Shown here in pieces: positions 1-7,932 of a DNA stretch of 9,525 nt (its first letter is position 1; every line of letters starts with the position of its first letter). A program made the translations under genes and the position numbers. This stretch comes from CAYTGR01 sp964437445. GTDB taxonomy: Bacteria > Chloroflexota > Anaerolineae > B4-G1 > SLSP01. Under the pieces are notes generated by a model that had not been told where the DNA came from, ran no database searches, and worked only from the letters and a program-made list of their open reading frames with translations. The DNA lies in assembly GCA_964437445.1 (NCBI GenBank), contig CAYTGR010000093.1, forward strand, positions 1-9,525, given 5' to 3'.

Positions 1-5
1 ATAGC

Positions 6-1187
6 ATGAAGACTGCCTCGGAGCGCCCCCGCGCCTGCATCATCCGGCAGGCCCCCTACCCGCAGGACCTCCTGGTCCGGCGGGAGGCCGAAACGCTGCG
101 CGACGCCGGTTTTGACGTGACCGTGCTCTGCCTGCGCCTGCCCACCGCCGCCGCCCAGGAACAGATTGATGGTGTTCAGGTCTACCGGCTCAGCGTCTCC
201 GACAAGAAAGGCTCGGTGGCCCGCTATCTCGCCAACTACCTGCGTTTCTTCCTGCTCGCAGCCCTGACCGTGACCCGGCTCCATCTGCGCCGGCGGTTTG
301 CCGTCATCCAGGTCAACACCATGCCCGACTTCCTGGTCTTCTGCACCCTGCTGCCCCGGCTGCTGGGCGCTCGAGTGACCCTGATGATGTACGAGCCGAT
401 GCCGGAGCTCTGGGCCACGCTCTATGGCCGCCGGTGGATGGTCAGCGTGATCACCCTGCTGCAAAGGCTGGCGCTGCGGTACGCCCACGCCGTCTTCGCC
501 GTCACCGAGCAGCAGAAAGCGACCTTTGTGGCGCGCGGCGCGCCGCCGGGAAAAATTACCGTCATCCTCAACGCCCCGGAGACCCGCTGGTGGGAGCCGC
601 TCCGCCCGCCGCCCGCGCCGGCGTCCGGTGAGCACTTCACGCTGATCTGCCACGGCGCGATTGAAGAGCGATACGGTCACGACACGATGCTCCAGGCCGT
701 CCAACAGGTCAAAGACCAGATTCCCCACCTGTGCCTGAAGATTCTGGGGCGCGGCAGTTACCAGGCAGCGTTTCTGGCCCAGCTCCAGGCGATGCACCTG
801 GAACCGTGGGTGCATTACCTGGGCTGGGTCCCCATGGCGCAAATGGTGGAGGAGCTAAGCCGGGCCGATGTCGGCATCGTCGCCCAGAAAGCCTCTCCTT
901 ACTCGCACCTGGTGCATACCGGCAAGATGTACGATTATCTCAGCTTTGGCCTGCCGGTCATCGCCTCACGCCTCAACGCCGTGGCAGCCTACTTTGACGA
1001 AGATAGCCTGGCTTTCTTTGAGCCGGGCGATCCCGATAGCCTGGCGCAGGTCATCCTGGAGCTCTATCAGCACCCGGAGCGGCGCCGGCAGCTGGTGGAA
1101 AACTCCCAACGGCTCTATCAGCGCTATCAGTGGGCCACCCAAAAGCAAGCCTACCTGGCCGTCTATCAAACGTTGGTGCAACCATGA
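6..1187 (+). CDS. Glycosyltransferase family 4-like (GT-B fold)
   Basis: This 393-residue protein probably transfers a sugar from a nucleotide-sugar donor to a lipid-linked or polymeric glycan at the inner face of the membrane. The N-terminal GT-B half has the opening strand at residues 10-20 followed by the helix DLLVRREAETLRDAGF, and a hydrophobic stretch at 77-90 that may touch the membrane. The C-terminal half begins near 210 with HGAIEERYGHD (216-226). It continues through KILGRGSY (245-252) and YLGWVP (271-276) to the donor-binding segment HTGKMYDYLSFGLPVIAS (304-321). The usual GT4 E-x7-E pair is not intact: position 310 is Asp and position 302 is Leu. The ATG at 6 is the only start visible, and an in-frame start before the window edge cannot be excluded. 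The stop overlaps the next gene by ATGA, which implies coupled translation. Family assignment is firm; donor and acceptor are unknown. Confidence 0.88.
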   Translation: MKTASERPRACIIRQAPYPQDLLVRREAETLRDAGFDVTVLCLRLPTAAAQEQIDGVQVYRLSVSDKKGSVARYLANYLRFFLLAALTVTRLHLRRRFAVIQVNTMPDFLVFCTLLPRLLGARVTLMMYEPMPELWATLYGRRWMVSVITLLQRLALRYAHAVFAVTEQQKATFVARGAPPGKITVILNAPETRWWEPLRPPPAPASGEHFTLICHGAIEERYGHDTMLQAVQQVKDQIPHLCLKILGRGSYQAAFLAQLQAMHLEPWVHYLGWVPMAQMVEELSRADVGIVAQKASPYSHLVHTGKMYDYLSFGLPVIASRLNAVAAYFDEDSLAFFEPGDPDSLAQVILELYQHPERRRQLVENSQRLYQRYQWATQKQAYLAVYQTLVQP

Positions 1188-2470
1188 ACAACCCCTTAGC
1201 CGTCGCCCTGCGGGGCAAAGGACTCCGCAACCTGCTCCGGCGCGGGTTCAACATCGTGCGCCGGTACAGTCTCACGCCGCGCGCGCTGGAGCGCGCCCTG
1301 GACCTGCTGGTCGAGACGCTCGCCCCCTTTGAGTGCGGCGCGACCCTGCCGGTCGTCGCTGTGGTGGCCGCGCGCCACCCGGCCCTGCTCCGCCGCTATC
1401 AGGCGCGCGGCATTGAGTTTGCCATCCACGGCTACCGGCATGTGGATCACCACGAGCTGCCGGCAGCCACGCAGCAGACCTACCTGGAGCGTGCCCTCCA
1501 CTGTTTCACCGCCGCCGGTATCCCGGTGCAGGGCTTTCGCGGCCCCTACCTGCACGCCAACGCCGACACTTTGGCCGCGCTCCGCCAGCACGGCCTGCGC
1601 TACGACAGCAGCCAGGGGCTGGCCTGGGAAGTCCTGGAGGGGCTGGCAGGGCCGGACTACCGCTACGTCCTGCACTTCTACGGCGCCCGCTCGGCCAGCG
1701 AGTACCCGTCCCTGCCCGGCCTGGAGGAGGGGCTGGTGCGAATTCCTTACAGCCTGCCCGACGACGAGGCGCTAACCCATCGCCTGCCGCTCCAGACCCC
1801 GGCGCAGCGGACGGAGCTCTGGTTAGCCATCCTGCGCCGCAGCTACGAGCTGGGCGAGCTCTTCACAGTGGGATTGCACCCGGAGCGGACGGCGCTCTTT
1901 GTGGAGCCGCTGAAGGCGGTGTTGGCGGAAGCGCGCCGCCAACAGCCGGCCGTCTGGCTGGCCCGCCTGGAGGAGATCGCCGCCTGGTGGCAGGCCCGCT
2001 ACACCGCCCAGGTTACACTCACCTGCGCCCCCACGGGGGATTTCACCGTCACCGTCGCCGGGCCGCCGGGCACCACTCTCCTGATCCGTGATCTCACCCC
2101 CGCGACACTCACCCAACCGTGGAGCGCAGGCTACCACCGGGTCAGCGGGCTGGCGGTGCACGGTCAGGCCCCGGTGCGCCCCTGGATCGGACTCGCGCCG
2201 GCCGCCGCCCCGGCGCTGGGGGATTTTCTGCGCCAGCAGGGCTATCTCACCGAGCCGACGGCCGGGCCGGAAGGCTACACCTGTTATCTTGACCAGCCCA
2301 CCTTCACCGCCGAAGAGCAGCGCCCGCTGCTGGCCCGCCTGGAAGCCCTCCAGGGGCCGCTGGTACGCTTAGGCCGCTGGCCCTACGGCGCGCGCAGCGC
2401 CTTAGCTGTCACCGGCGATGTTGATTGTCTCACTCTGTGGGACTATCTGGCCCGTTTTGCCGGAGGGTAG
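1184..2470 (+). CDS. Atypical NodB-like polysaccharide deacetylase family protein with a displaced first motif
   Basis: This 428-residue protein resembles carbohydrate esterase family 4 (NodB) proteins. Residues 52-90 match the ATFFV strand, helix and second motif: GATLPVVAVVAARHP leads into HGYRHVDHH, with H82 and H86 as the likely metal-binding pair. FRGPY (118-122) matches the third motif, and LHPE (231-234) matches the late His motif. No TFDDG motif precedes residue 52. Instead the last 30 residues carry RWPYGARSALAVTGDVD (398-414), which looks like the first strand of a NodB domain and has D412 and D414. Between them, residues 275-395 form a beta-rich region of unknown role. The ATG at 1184 is chosen because it gives a 4-bp ATGA overlap with the glycosyltransferase; a longer in-frame reading from 1130 would lie deep inside that gene. 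No signal peptide is seen, so it probably acts in the cytoplasm on precursors. Whether it is catalytically active is uncertain. Confidence 0.75.
   Translation: MNNPLAVALRGKGLRNLLRRGFNIVRRYSLTPRALERALDLLVETLAPFECGATLPVVAVVAARHPALLRRYQARGIEFAIHGYRHVDHHELPAATQQTYLERALHCFTAAGIPVQGFRGPYLHANADTLAALRQHGLRYDSSQGLAWEVLEGLAGPDYRYVLHFYGARSASEYPSLPGLEEGLVRIPYSLPDDEALTHRLPLQTPAQRTELWLAILRRSYELGELFTVGLHPERTALFVEPLKAVLAEARRQQPAVWLARLEEIAAWWQARYTAQVTLTCAPTGDFTVTVAGPPGTTLLIRDLTPATLTQPWSAGYHRVSGLAVHGQAPVRPWIGLAPAAAPALGDFLRQQGYLTEPTAGPEGYTCYLDQPTFTAEEQRPLLARLEALQGPLVRLGRWPYGARSALAVTGDVDCLTLWDYLARFAGG
2462..2467 (+). promoter_or_regulatory. Shine-Dalgarno site that fixes the start at 2473
   Basis: GGAGGG lies 5 bases before the ATG at 2473, inside the last codons of the preceding gene. 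It supports 2473 over the in-frame ATG at 2425, which would lie within the upstream coding region. Confidence 0.7.
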
Positions 2471-2472
2471 CC

Positions 2473-3318
2473 ATGGCAAACCGCCTTTTAACCCGCCGTC
2501 GCCTGCGCCGGTTGATCGCCGGCCTCATGCATTACAGCGGCCTCAAGGCACTGATGAACCGGCTGGCAGCCAAACCCCAAATCCGCATCCTGATGTATCA
2601 CAACATTGCCGAAGACGGGGATCCGCACAGCATACCACCGGCCCTGTTTGAAGCCCAGATGCGCTGGCTGGCCGGGCACCATGTCGTGGTCCCGCTGGAA
2701 CAGATCAGCCAGTATTACCACCAGGGCAGCCCACTGCCCGATCAGGTTGTGGCGCTCACCTTTGACGATGGGTTTCTCAGCCATTACACCACGGTTTACC
2801 CGGTTCTCAAGCGTTACCGGTTGCCGGCCACGTTTTTCATCACCCCCGGCTGGCTCAGCTCGCCCGACGCGGCTAACGATACCTTTATGGGCTGGGAGCA
2901 GCTCCACGCCTTAGACCCGGCCTGGATCACCATTGGCTCGCACACCAGCTCTCACCGGGCTTTGGCCCGGCTCTCCGAGCCGCAAAGACAGGCCGAGTTC
3001 TCCCACTCCAAAGCCTGGTTGGAAGCGCAGCTGGACCGTCCGGTCTTATTCTTTGCCTATCCCTTTGGCGGGCCACACGATGTCAGCGCCGCCGCCATGG
3101 CGGAAGCTCAGGCGTGTGGCTACCACCTGGCCGTCACGGCACAGGCCGGGGTCAACCATCCCCGCACCAACCCTTATGCGCTGTGGCGCACCGAAGTAGA
3201 ACGCACCGACGATCTGTTTATTTTCAGCCACCTCCTCCAAGGCGCCTTAGATAATCCCCTGGTACGGCAGGGCTGGCACTGGTGGGAAACCCTCAGCGCC
3301 CGGCGCCAGAAAGCGTGA
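2473..3318 (+). CDS. Polysaccharide deacetylase (NodB / carbohydrate esterase 4)
   Basis: This 281-residue protein has the full set of CE4 motifs and probably removes N- or O-acetyl groups from a glycan by metal-dependent hydrolysis. The family's first motif is TFDDG (96-100, with D98 and D99). It is followed by PATFFITPGWL (118-128) and SHTSSH (156-161), in which H157 and H161 are the expected metal ligands. AYPFGG (195-200) is the third motif. Upstream, RILMYHNI (38-45) is the entry strand typical of this deacetylase subgroup. The N-terminus is strongly basic (TRRRLRRLIAG) with only a short hydrophobic segment, so export is unclear; membrane association is possible. The gene starts 2 bases after the previous stop and ends 6 bases before the next start. 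The family call is firm, the substrate is unknown, and the context favours a surface polysaccharide or its lipid-linked precursor. Confidence 0.9.
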   Translation: MANRLLTRRRLRRLIAGLMHYSGLKALMNRLAAKPQIRILMYHNIAEDGDPHSIPPALFEAQMRWLAGHHVVVPLEQISQYYHQGSPLPDQVVALTFDDGFLSHYTTVYPVLKRYRLPATFFITPGWLSSPDAANDTFMGWEQLHALDPAWITIGSHTSSHRALARLSEPQRQAEFSHSKAWLEAQLDRPVLFFAYPFGGPHDVSAAAMAEAQACGYHLAVTAQAGVNHPRTNPYALWRTEVERTDDLFIFSHLLQGALDNPLVRQGWHWWETLSARRQKA

Positions 3319-3324
3319 AACCCC

Positions 3325-4368
3325 ATGACCATTGTCAGAGAGCTGCCAGAGACGGTCTGGCGTGATTACCTCCAACAACACCCGCAGGCCAACATCTTCC
3401 ATACCCCGGAGATGTACCAGGTCTTCGCCCGCGCTCAGGGCTACCGCCCGCAGTTCTGGGCGGCGGTGGATGCCACCGGCTGGCCGCTGGCGCTCTTCCT
3501 GCCCGTAGAAGTGACCCTGTTCGGCGGGCCGCTGCGCTCGCTGACCACTCGCGCCATTCTCTACGGCAGCCTGCTCTGCACCCCGGGGCCAGAAGGCGAA
3601 CGCGCCCTGGCGGAGCTGCTCCGCGCTTACCGGCGCGCGGCGCGCGGGCGGGCGCTCTACACCGAGCTGCGCCATCTGGCCGATCAGAGCGCGCTCCACC
3701 CCCTCCTGGCCGCCCAGGGTTTCACCCACGAAGGCCATCTCAATTACCTGATTGACCTGGACCGCCCCGTAGAGGCGATCATGGAAAGCATCGGCGCCCG
3801 GACCCGCAAGAACATCCGGCGGGCGCTGCGCGACGAGCAGCTGCGGGTGGTAGAAGTCACCGGGCGCGATCAGGTAGCCAGCATCTACCAGCTGCTCCAG
3901 CAGACCTACGCGGCCGCGCAAGTCCCCTTAGCCCACCCTTCCCTGTTTGAGGCCGCTTTTGACATCCTTTATCCCCAAAATATGGTAAAATTCATTTTAA
4001 TCCAGGTCGGTGAGGCCTGTGCCGCCGGCTCGGTGGAGCTGCTCTTCAAAGATACCATCTACGGCTGGTACGGCGGCCTGGACCGCGCCTACAGCCGCCA
4101 CTCCCCCAACGAGCTGCTCACCTGGTCCATCCTCTCCTGGGGCGCTACCCACGGCTACAAGGTCTACGATTTCGGCGGCGCGGGCAAACCCGAGGAGGAA
4201 TACGGCGTCCGCGAGTTCAAGGCCAAGTTTGGCGGGACGCTGGTCAATTTTGGGCGCAGCACCTGGATCCATAACCCGGCCCTGTTCCGGCTGAGCAGCT
4301 GGGGCTATGAGCTCTACCGGCGGCGCTTCAGCCGCCGCCAGCCGGGCGGAGAGGAAATTCAGACTTGA
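3325..4368 (+). CDS. FemAB-like / GNAT-fold acyl or aminoacyl transferase
   Basis: This 347-residue protein has the two-lobed layout of FemAB-related GNAT proteins (peptidoglycan bridge / Acetyltransf_6 type). The first lobe spans roughly residues 1-150 and includes NIFHTPEMYQVFARAQGY (23-40), the conserved opening of this group. The second lobe starts at SIGARTRKNIRRALRD (155-170), a typical basic helix. It ends with YDFGGAG (281-287) and GVREFKAKFGG (294-304), the conserved C-terminal signature. Relatives transfer amino acids from aminoacyl-tRNA to peptidoglycan or act in exopolysaccharide loci such as the PEP-CTERM system. Next to two deacetylases, a role in N-acylating sugar amines or attaching an amino acid is plausible. 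The ATG at 3325 follows the previous stop by 6 bases and has no strong Shine-Dalgarno, so translation is probably coupled. Codons around 3970-4000 are markedly AT-rich compared with the rest of the gene. Confidence 0.85.
   Translation: MTIVRELPETVWRDYLQQHPQANIFHTPEMYQVFARAQGYRPQFWAAVDATGWPLALFLPVEVTLFGGPLRSLTTRAILYGSLLCTPGPEGERALAELLRAYRRAARGRALYTELRHLADQSALHPLLAAQGFTHEGHLNYLIDLDRPVEAIMESIGARTRKNIRRALRDEQLRVVEVTGRDQVASIYQLLQQTYAAAQVPLAHPSLFEAAFDILYPQNMVKFILIQVGEACAAGSVELLFKDTIYGWYGGLDRAYSRHSPNELLTWSILSWGATHGYKVYDFGGAGKPEEEYGVREFKAKFGGTLVNFGRSTWIHNPALFRLSSWGYELYRRRFSRRQPGGEEIQT
4348..4355 (+). promoter_or_regulatory. Shine-Dalgarno site that supports the TTG start at 4365
   Basis: GGAGAGGA lies 9 bases before the TTG at 4365. 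With the signal peptide encoded immediately after that TTG, it justifies a non-ATG start overlapping the upstream stop (TTGA). Confidence 0.65.
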
Positions 4369-7084
4369 GACACCTTCAACGCTGGTTTTGTTGTTTGGGG
4401 TTGGGCGGGCTTTTGCTCCCGGCCCTGTTCGGTGTTCCGGTTGTGCGGGCCGAGCCGGAGGCCACGGTTTACTGGGTGGACGCGGCATTGGGCAATGATG
4501 CCAACACCGGCCTGACCTCCGCCAGCGCCTTCCGCACGATCCAGCGCGCCGCCGCGCTGGCCGGACCGGGCACCACCATCTACATCCGGCCGGGCGTCTA
4601 CCGCGAAGCGATCCGTCCGGCCCAGAGCGGCACGGCCACCGCCCCCATCCGCTACGTCGCCGAGCAGGGGTGGGCCACCGTGCTGGTGCGCGGCTCCGAC
4701 CCCTCCTCATCGCTCACCTGGACGCAGCTGACCGCCAACACCATCGGCCTGCCGGCCGGCGTGGACCCCACCAAAATCTACTACGCGGATCTTTCCGGCT
4801 GGGGACTGACCGAAACGCCCCGTTTTGTGGTGCAGTTGACCGGCAACGGGCAGGGGATCGCCGCGCGGCTGCCGCTGGCGCGCGAACCCGATTGGCAGGC
4901 CCAGGATGAGTGGCAGACGGCCAAATACTGGTGGGCCGCCGACGGCGGTAGCGGCGTCGCCGGCTGCACGCCCAACCCGGATAACCGCTACTGCGACGAC
5001 GCCTGGAATTCCAGCACGCAGTTGACCGACCGCACCACAGACACCTCTCCCTCCGGCATTGAGGCGGGCAACCTGACCACGTTGGGCAACCTGACCGGCG
5101 CTACGTTAGTGGCGCTCGACAACCGTTCCGGCCATTACCTCTACCGGCGCACCATCACCGCCCACGACACCAGCGCCGGCCGTATCACCATCAGCCCGGC
5201 GGCCCAGGCCGAGAGCAATTTCCGGCTCGGCTGGGGCACCCAATACTACGTAGAAAACAGCCCTAAATTGCTGGATCGCCCCGGCGAGTGGTGGTACGAC
5301 AAGACCACAAAGCGGCTCTACCTCTGGCCGCCCGTGGCCGGGAACCCCGCCGCGCAGCCGTTGGAGATCTCGCGGCGGGAGGTCGGCTTTGACTTCAACA
5401 ACCGCTCCTACATCACGTTAGATGGCCTGACCATAGAGTTGTTCAACCAGAATGCCGTGCAGATCGCCAACAACAGCAACCAATCTTCCCGCGACATCCA
5501 AATCCGCAACAGCATCCTGCGTTACGCCAACCGGGGGGTGCTCATTGACCAGGGGGCGGAAAGCGGCACCAGTGGCGTCACCAGCGGCTTCACGCTGGAA
5601 TATTCCGAGGTCAGTTACATGGATACCCGGGCGCTCCACATGTACTACTGGTGGGGCAACGGCAATGCCGCCTCTGCCTTCACCCGCGCCGGCGTTACCA
5701 ACACCACCATCCGCTACAACGAGCTGCACCATTTGAGCTTCCGCCCCGATAGCGATAACGCGGTCGGCTCGCTCATCCTGTACGCCGACCACTTCTACCT
5801 GGTGGGCAACCACATCCACGATGTGGCCCACAACGGCTTCCAGTTTTCGTATTCGCTCATCCAATCGGACAAAGAGTACGGGTTTGCACCCTCTGAGATC
5901 AAAACCGGCGACATCCTGATTCAAGGGAACCTCTTTGAGCAAGCCTGCCAGCTGACCGCGGATTGCGGCGCGCTCAAGCTCTGGGGCAATCCGCCCGACA
6001 ACCACGTCTACCGCAACGTCCTGATCACCGGCAACGTCTTCCGCAACACCTTCGGCTGGAGCTCTATCTCCGAAAAACGCGGGCTGTGGAGTTTAGGCAC
6101 CATCCAGGGGATGGGCGGCTTCGGCTTCTACATAGATATGGCAAGCGGGTTCCACGTCTACCGCAACATTGCCTACAACAACGCCCACGTCGGCTTCATG
6201 CTCTCCGGCGTCTGGGACAACGGCGACCTCATCTACTACAACAACATCGCCGCCAACAGCGTCTACGGTTTCTACTTCACCCGCTCCAACCTGGTCAACT
6301 CCACCGGGGCGCGCCGGTTCTACAACAATATCATCCTCAACAATGAGGCCTACGGGATCGCCTTCAACGACGGGGGGCAATTCCTGAGCAACTGGTCGCG
6401 CCTCAGCCTGGATTATAATCTTTACTACCTGAACGGCTGGAATACCGGCGATATTTACAAACCGGGGGCGATCACCATTTACCGGGACACCCCGCCCAAC
6501 GAGTATTACCAGACGCTGGCGCAAATCCAGGCCGCCTCACCCTGGGAAGATCACGGCGTAGCCGGCGATCCGCTCTTCAAGAGCTACAACCCGGCCGACC
6601 ACGCGCTGTTTGACGGCTCCTGGCCCAACTTTGAGCTCCAACTCACCGGCCCCAACGCGATCAACAAGGGCACCACCACGCTCCCCACCTCCCTGACCGC
6701 CCTGCTGACCCAGTTCGGCGTGACCGATACCCGCTACGGCAGCGCCTACGACATCGGGCGCTACGAGCAGAACGGCTTTCTGTTGCTGGCCGATCCACCA
6801 GCGCGCAGTGTGGATCCGGGAACCGTGGTCACCTACTCGCTCTACCTCTATCCAACCGATTTGACCCTGCCGGTCACGCTGGTCAGTCCCCCGGCGCCGG
6901 CCGGCCTGCTGCTCCGCCTGGAGCCGACCGTGATCAGCCTGACGCAGCGCGCCCGCCTGGTCGTGACCGACACCATCGGCGGGCCGGCGTTGCCCGGCCG
7001 CTGGTACGGGTTGCCCTTCACGGGGACCTGGGGGGCTTACACCAGCACCTGCACGGTGGGCCTCCTCTTTGGCGGGACGCGGAC
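4365..7084 (+). CDS. Secreted right-handed parallel beta-helix protein, 3' end lost in assembly gap
   Basis: At least 906 residues are readable before the run of N. The start is TTG at 4365, overlapping the upstream stop as TTGA. Residues 1-29 form a signal peptide: basic RHLQR, a hydrophobic core near 8-26, and a VVRA cleavage site before EPEA. Residues 35-80 (YWVDAALGNDANTG, then FRTIQRAA and IYIRPGVYRE) are the classic N-terminal cap of DUF1565/pectate-lyase-like beta-helix proteins. Roughly 340-690 holds helix coils rich in Asn, with recurring patterns such as VYRNVLITGNVF and YYNNIAANS. Residues near 805-903 form an Ig-like domain starting DPPARSVDPGTVVTYSLYL and ending VGLLFGGTR. Such proteins include polysaccharide lyases and C5-epimerases, and the location suggests action on the exported polymer. 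No catalytic residues could be assigned. The reading that appears to continue to a stop at 7208 is meaningless because the gap length is unknown. Confidence 0.85.
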
Positions 7085-7184
7085 NNNNNNNNNNNNNNNN
7101 NNNNNNNNNNNNNNNNNNNNNNNNNNNNNNNNNNNNNNNNNNNNNNNNNNNNNNNNNNNNNNNNNNNNNNNNNNNNNNNNNNNN
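7085..7184. other. Assembly gap of 100 N, with an uninformative right flank
   Basis: Exactly 100 undetermined bases interrupt the window, the conventional placeholder for a scaffold join of unknown size. It truncates the beta-helix gene, and whole genes could be missing. The resumed sequence 7185-7238 is relatively AT-rich. It gives short readings in all three plus frames (stops at 7206-7208, 7209-7211 and 7234-7236), none of which looks like the end of the interrupted protein. It holds the ribosome binding site of the next gene but no promoter I would defend. Confidence 0.95.
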
Positions 7185-7225
7185 TACTGCTCTCTGCTCA
7201 CTCCTTAAACTGATCTCTATATTTC

Positions 7226-7232
7226 AAGGGAG
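7226..7232 (+). promoter_or_regulatory. Shine-Dalgarno site of the GNAT gene
   Basis: AAGGGAG lies 6 bases before the ATG at 7239 and fixes the start of the acetyltransferase. Confidence 0.65.
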
Positions 7233-7238
7233 ATAGAC

Positions 7239-7874
7239 ATGGGCTGGCGACAACGGTTGAGCGAGATCTGGGCGGATTGGCGGCTCCTGGTGCAGCGTGA
7301 CGGCTGGCGTGCAGCCTGGCCGCAGATCCGCCGGGAGCTGCTGACGCTGCCCTACCGCCGGATGGAGTATCTGGTGCTGGCCCGCCCCTTAGACGAATCG
7401 CTGCCGCCGGTCCAGGCCAAAGTGCCACTGGAGTTCCGTCCCTTCACGCCGGAGGACCTGGAGTTCGTGCGCCGCGAGCATCTCCCCACCGAGGCGGCAC
7501 TGTGCGCCCGCCATCTGGCCCTGGGCCATGACGGCCTCGCGGCCTGCCTCAACGGTGCCATCGTCGGCTACGCCTGGATCTGCGCCGATACCTCCCTGGA
7601 GCGCATTGAATTGTCCCTGGCTCCTGGCGACATTTTGCTGACCGATGCCTTCACCGCCCCGGCAGCCCGGGGCCAGGGCGTCCAGACCGCCCTTTCGCTG
7701 GCCCGCCTGCACGCGGCCCGGGCGCGCGGCTATCGGCGCGCCATCACCTACATTGAGATTCACAACACCCCCTCCCTGACCGTCTGGCAGAAGAAGCTGG
7801 GGGCCACCGTGCTCGCGCATCTGATCTTCCGCCGGGTAGGATTCTGGCGCCAAACGTCTTACCGCAACGGTTGA
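7239..7874 (+). CDS. GNAT family N-acetyltransferase
   Basis: This 211-residue protein probably transfers an acyl group from acyl-CoA to an amine. An N-terminal extension of about 60 residues, helical and rich in Trp and Arg (WADWRLLVQRDGWRAAW), precedes the GNAT core, which starts at LEFRPFTPEDLEFVRRE (64-80). The core continues with AIVGYAWI (107-114), then DAFTAPAARGQGVQTALSLAR (136-156), the acetyl-CoA pyrophosphate loop. It finishes with YIEIHNTPSLTVWQKKLGA (171-189), the usual Asn-containing motif B. The loop reads RGQGVQ, where the consensus R-x-x-G-x-G/A would have Gly or Ala in the last position. No signal peptide is visible, so it is probably cytoplasmic. It lies 58 bases before the CapK-like gene and just after the assembly gap. 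In this context it may acetylate an amino sugar exposed by the deacetylases or an amino-acyl intermediate; the substrate is unknown. Confidence 0.82.
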   Translation: MGWRQRLSEIWADWRLLVQRDGWRAAWPQIRRELLTLPYRRMEYLVLARPLDESLPPVQAKVPLEFRPFTPEDLEFVRREHLPTEAALCARHLALGHDGLAACLNGAIVGYAWICADTSLERIELSLAPGDILLTDAFTAPAARGQGVQTALSLARLHAARARGYRRAITYIEIHNTPSLTVWQKKLGATVLAHLIFRRVGFWRQTSYRNG

Positions 7875-7918
7875 AGGACACAGTAGATTCAGGTTTGCAG
7901 TTTCAGCGAATCTATCAT

Positions 7919-7923
7919 GGAGG
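7919..7923 (+). promoter_or_regulatory. Shine-Dalgarno site of the CapK-like gene
   Basis: GGAGG lies 9 bases before the ATG at 7933. The ATG at 7917 overlaps this site but is in another frame. The 58-base gap from 7875 contains no convincing -35/-10 pair, so the gene probably shares a transcript with the GNAT gene. Confidence 0.6.
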
Positions 7924-7932
7924 CAATCGCTT

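Noticed and set aside
1130..1183. In-frame N-terminal extension of the NodB-like protein from an ATG at 1130
   Set aside because: It lies wholly inside the glycosyltransferase gene; the ATG at 1184 gives a standard ATGA overlap and a more natural N-terminus.
2425..2472. In-frame start of the second deacetylase at 2425
   Set aside because: It overlaps the conserved-looking C-terminus of the preceding protein; the ATG at 2473 has a GGAGGG site 5 bases upstream.
3247..3921. 224-codon minus-strand open frame
   Set aside because: It is antisense to two well-supported genes, has no recognisable domain, and reflects the scarcity of stops in GC-rich DNA.
5418..6005. 195-codon minus-strand open frame rich in Val, Ala and Asp
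   Set aside because: It is antisense to the beta-helix region; its repetitive composition mirrors the Asn and Tyr codons of the real gene.
7185..7208. YCSLLTP as the C-terminus of the beta-helix protein
   Set aside because: The frame depends on treating the 100-base placeholder as real length; the residues do not resemble the expected end of the Ig-like domain.
7218..7223. TATATT as a -10 promoter box for the GNAT gene
   Set aside because: It is so close to the Shine-Dalgarno that a transcript starting there would lose or shorten the ribosome binding site, and no -35 box is spaced correctly.
7875..7932. Promoter or small RNA in the 58-base gap before the CapK-like gene
   Set aside because: No -35/-10 pair with usable spacing and no stable hairpin; only a 5-bp GATTC/GAATC inverted repeat was seen.
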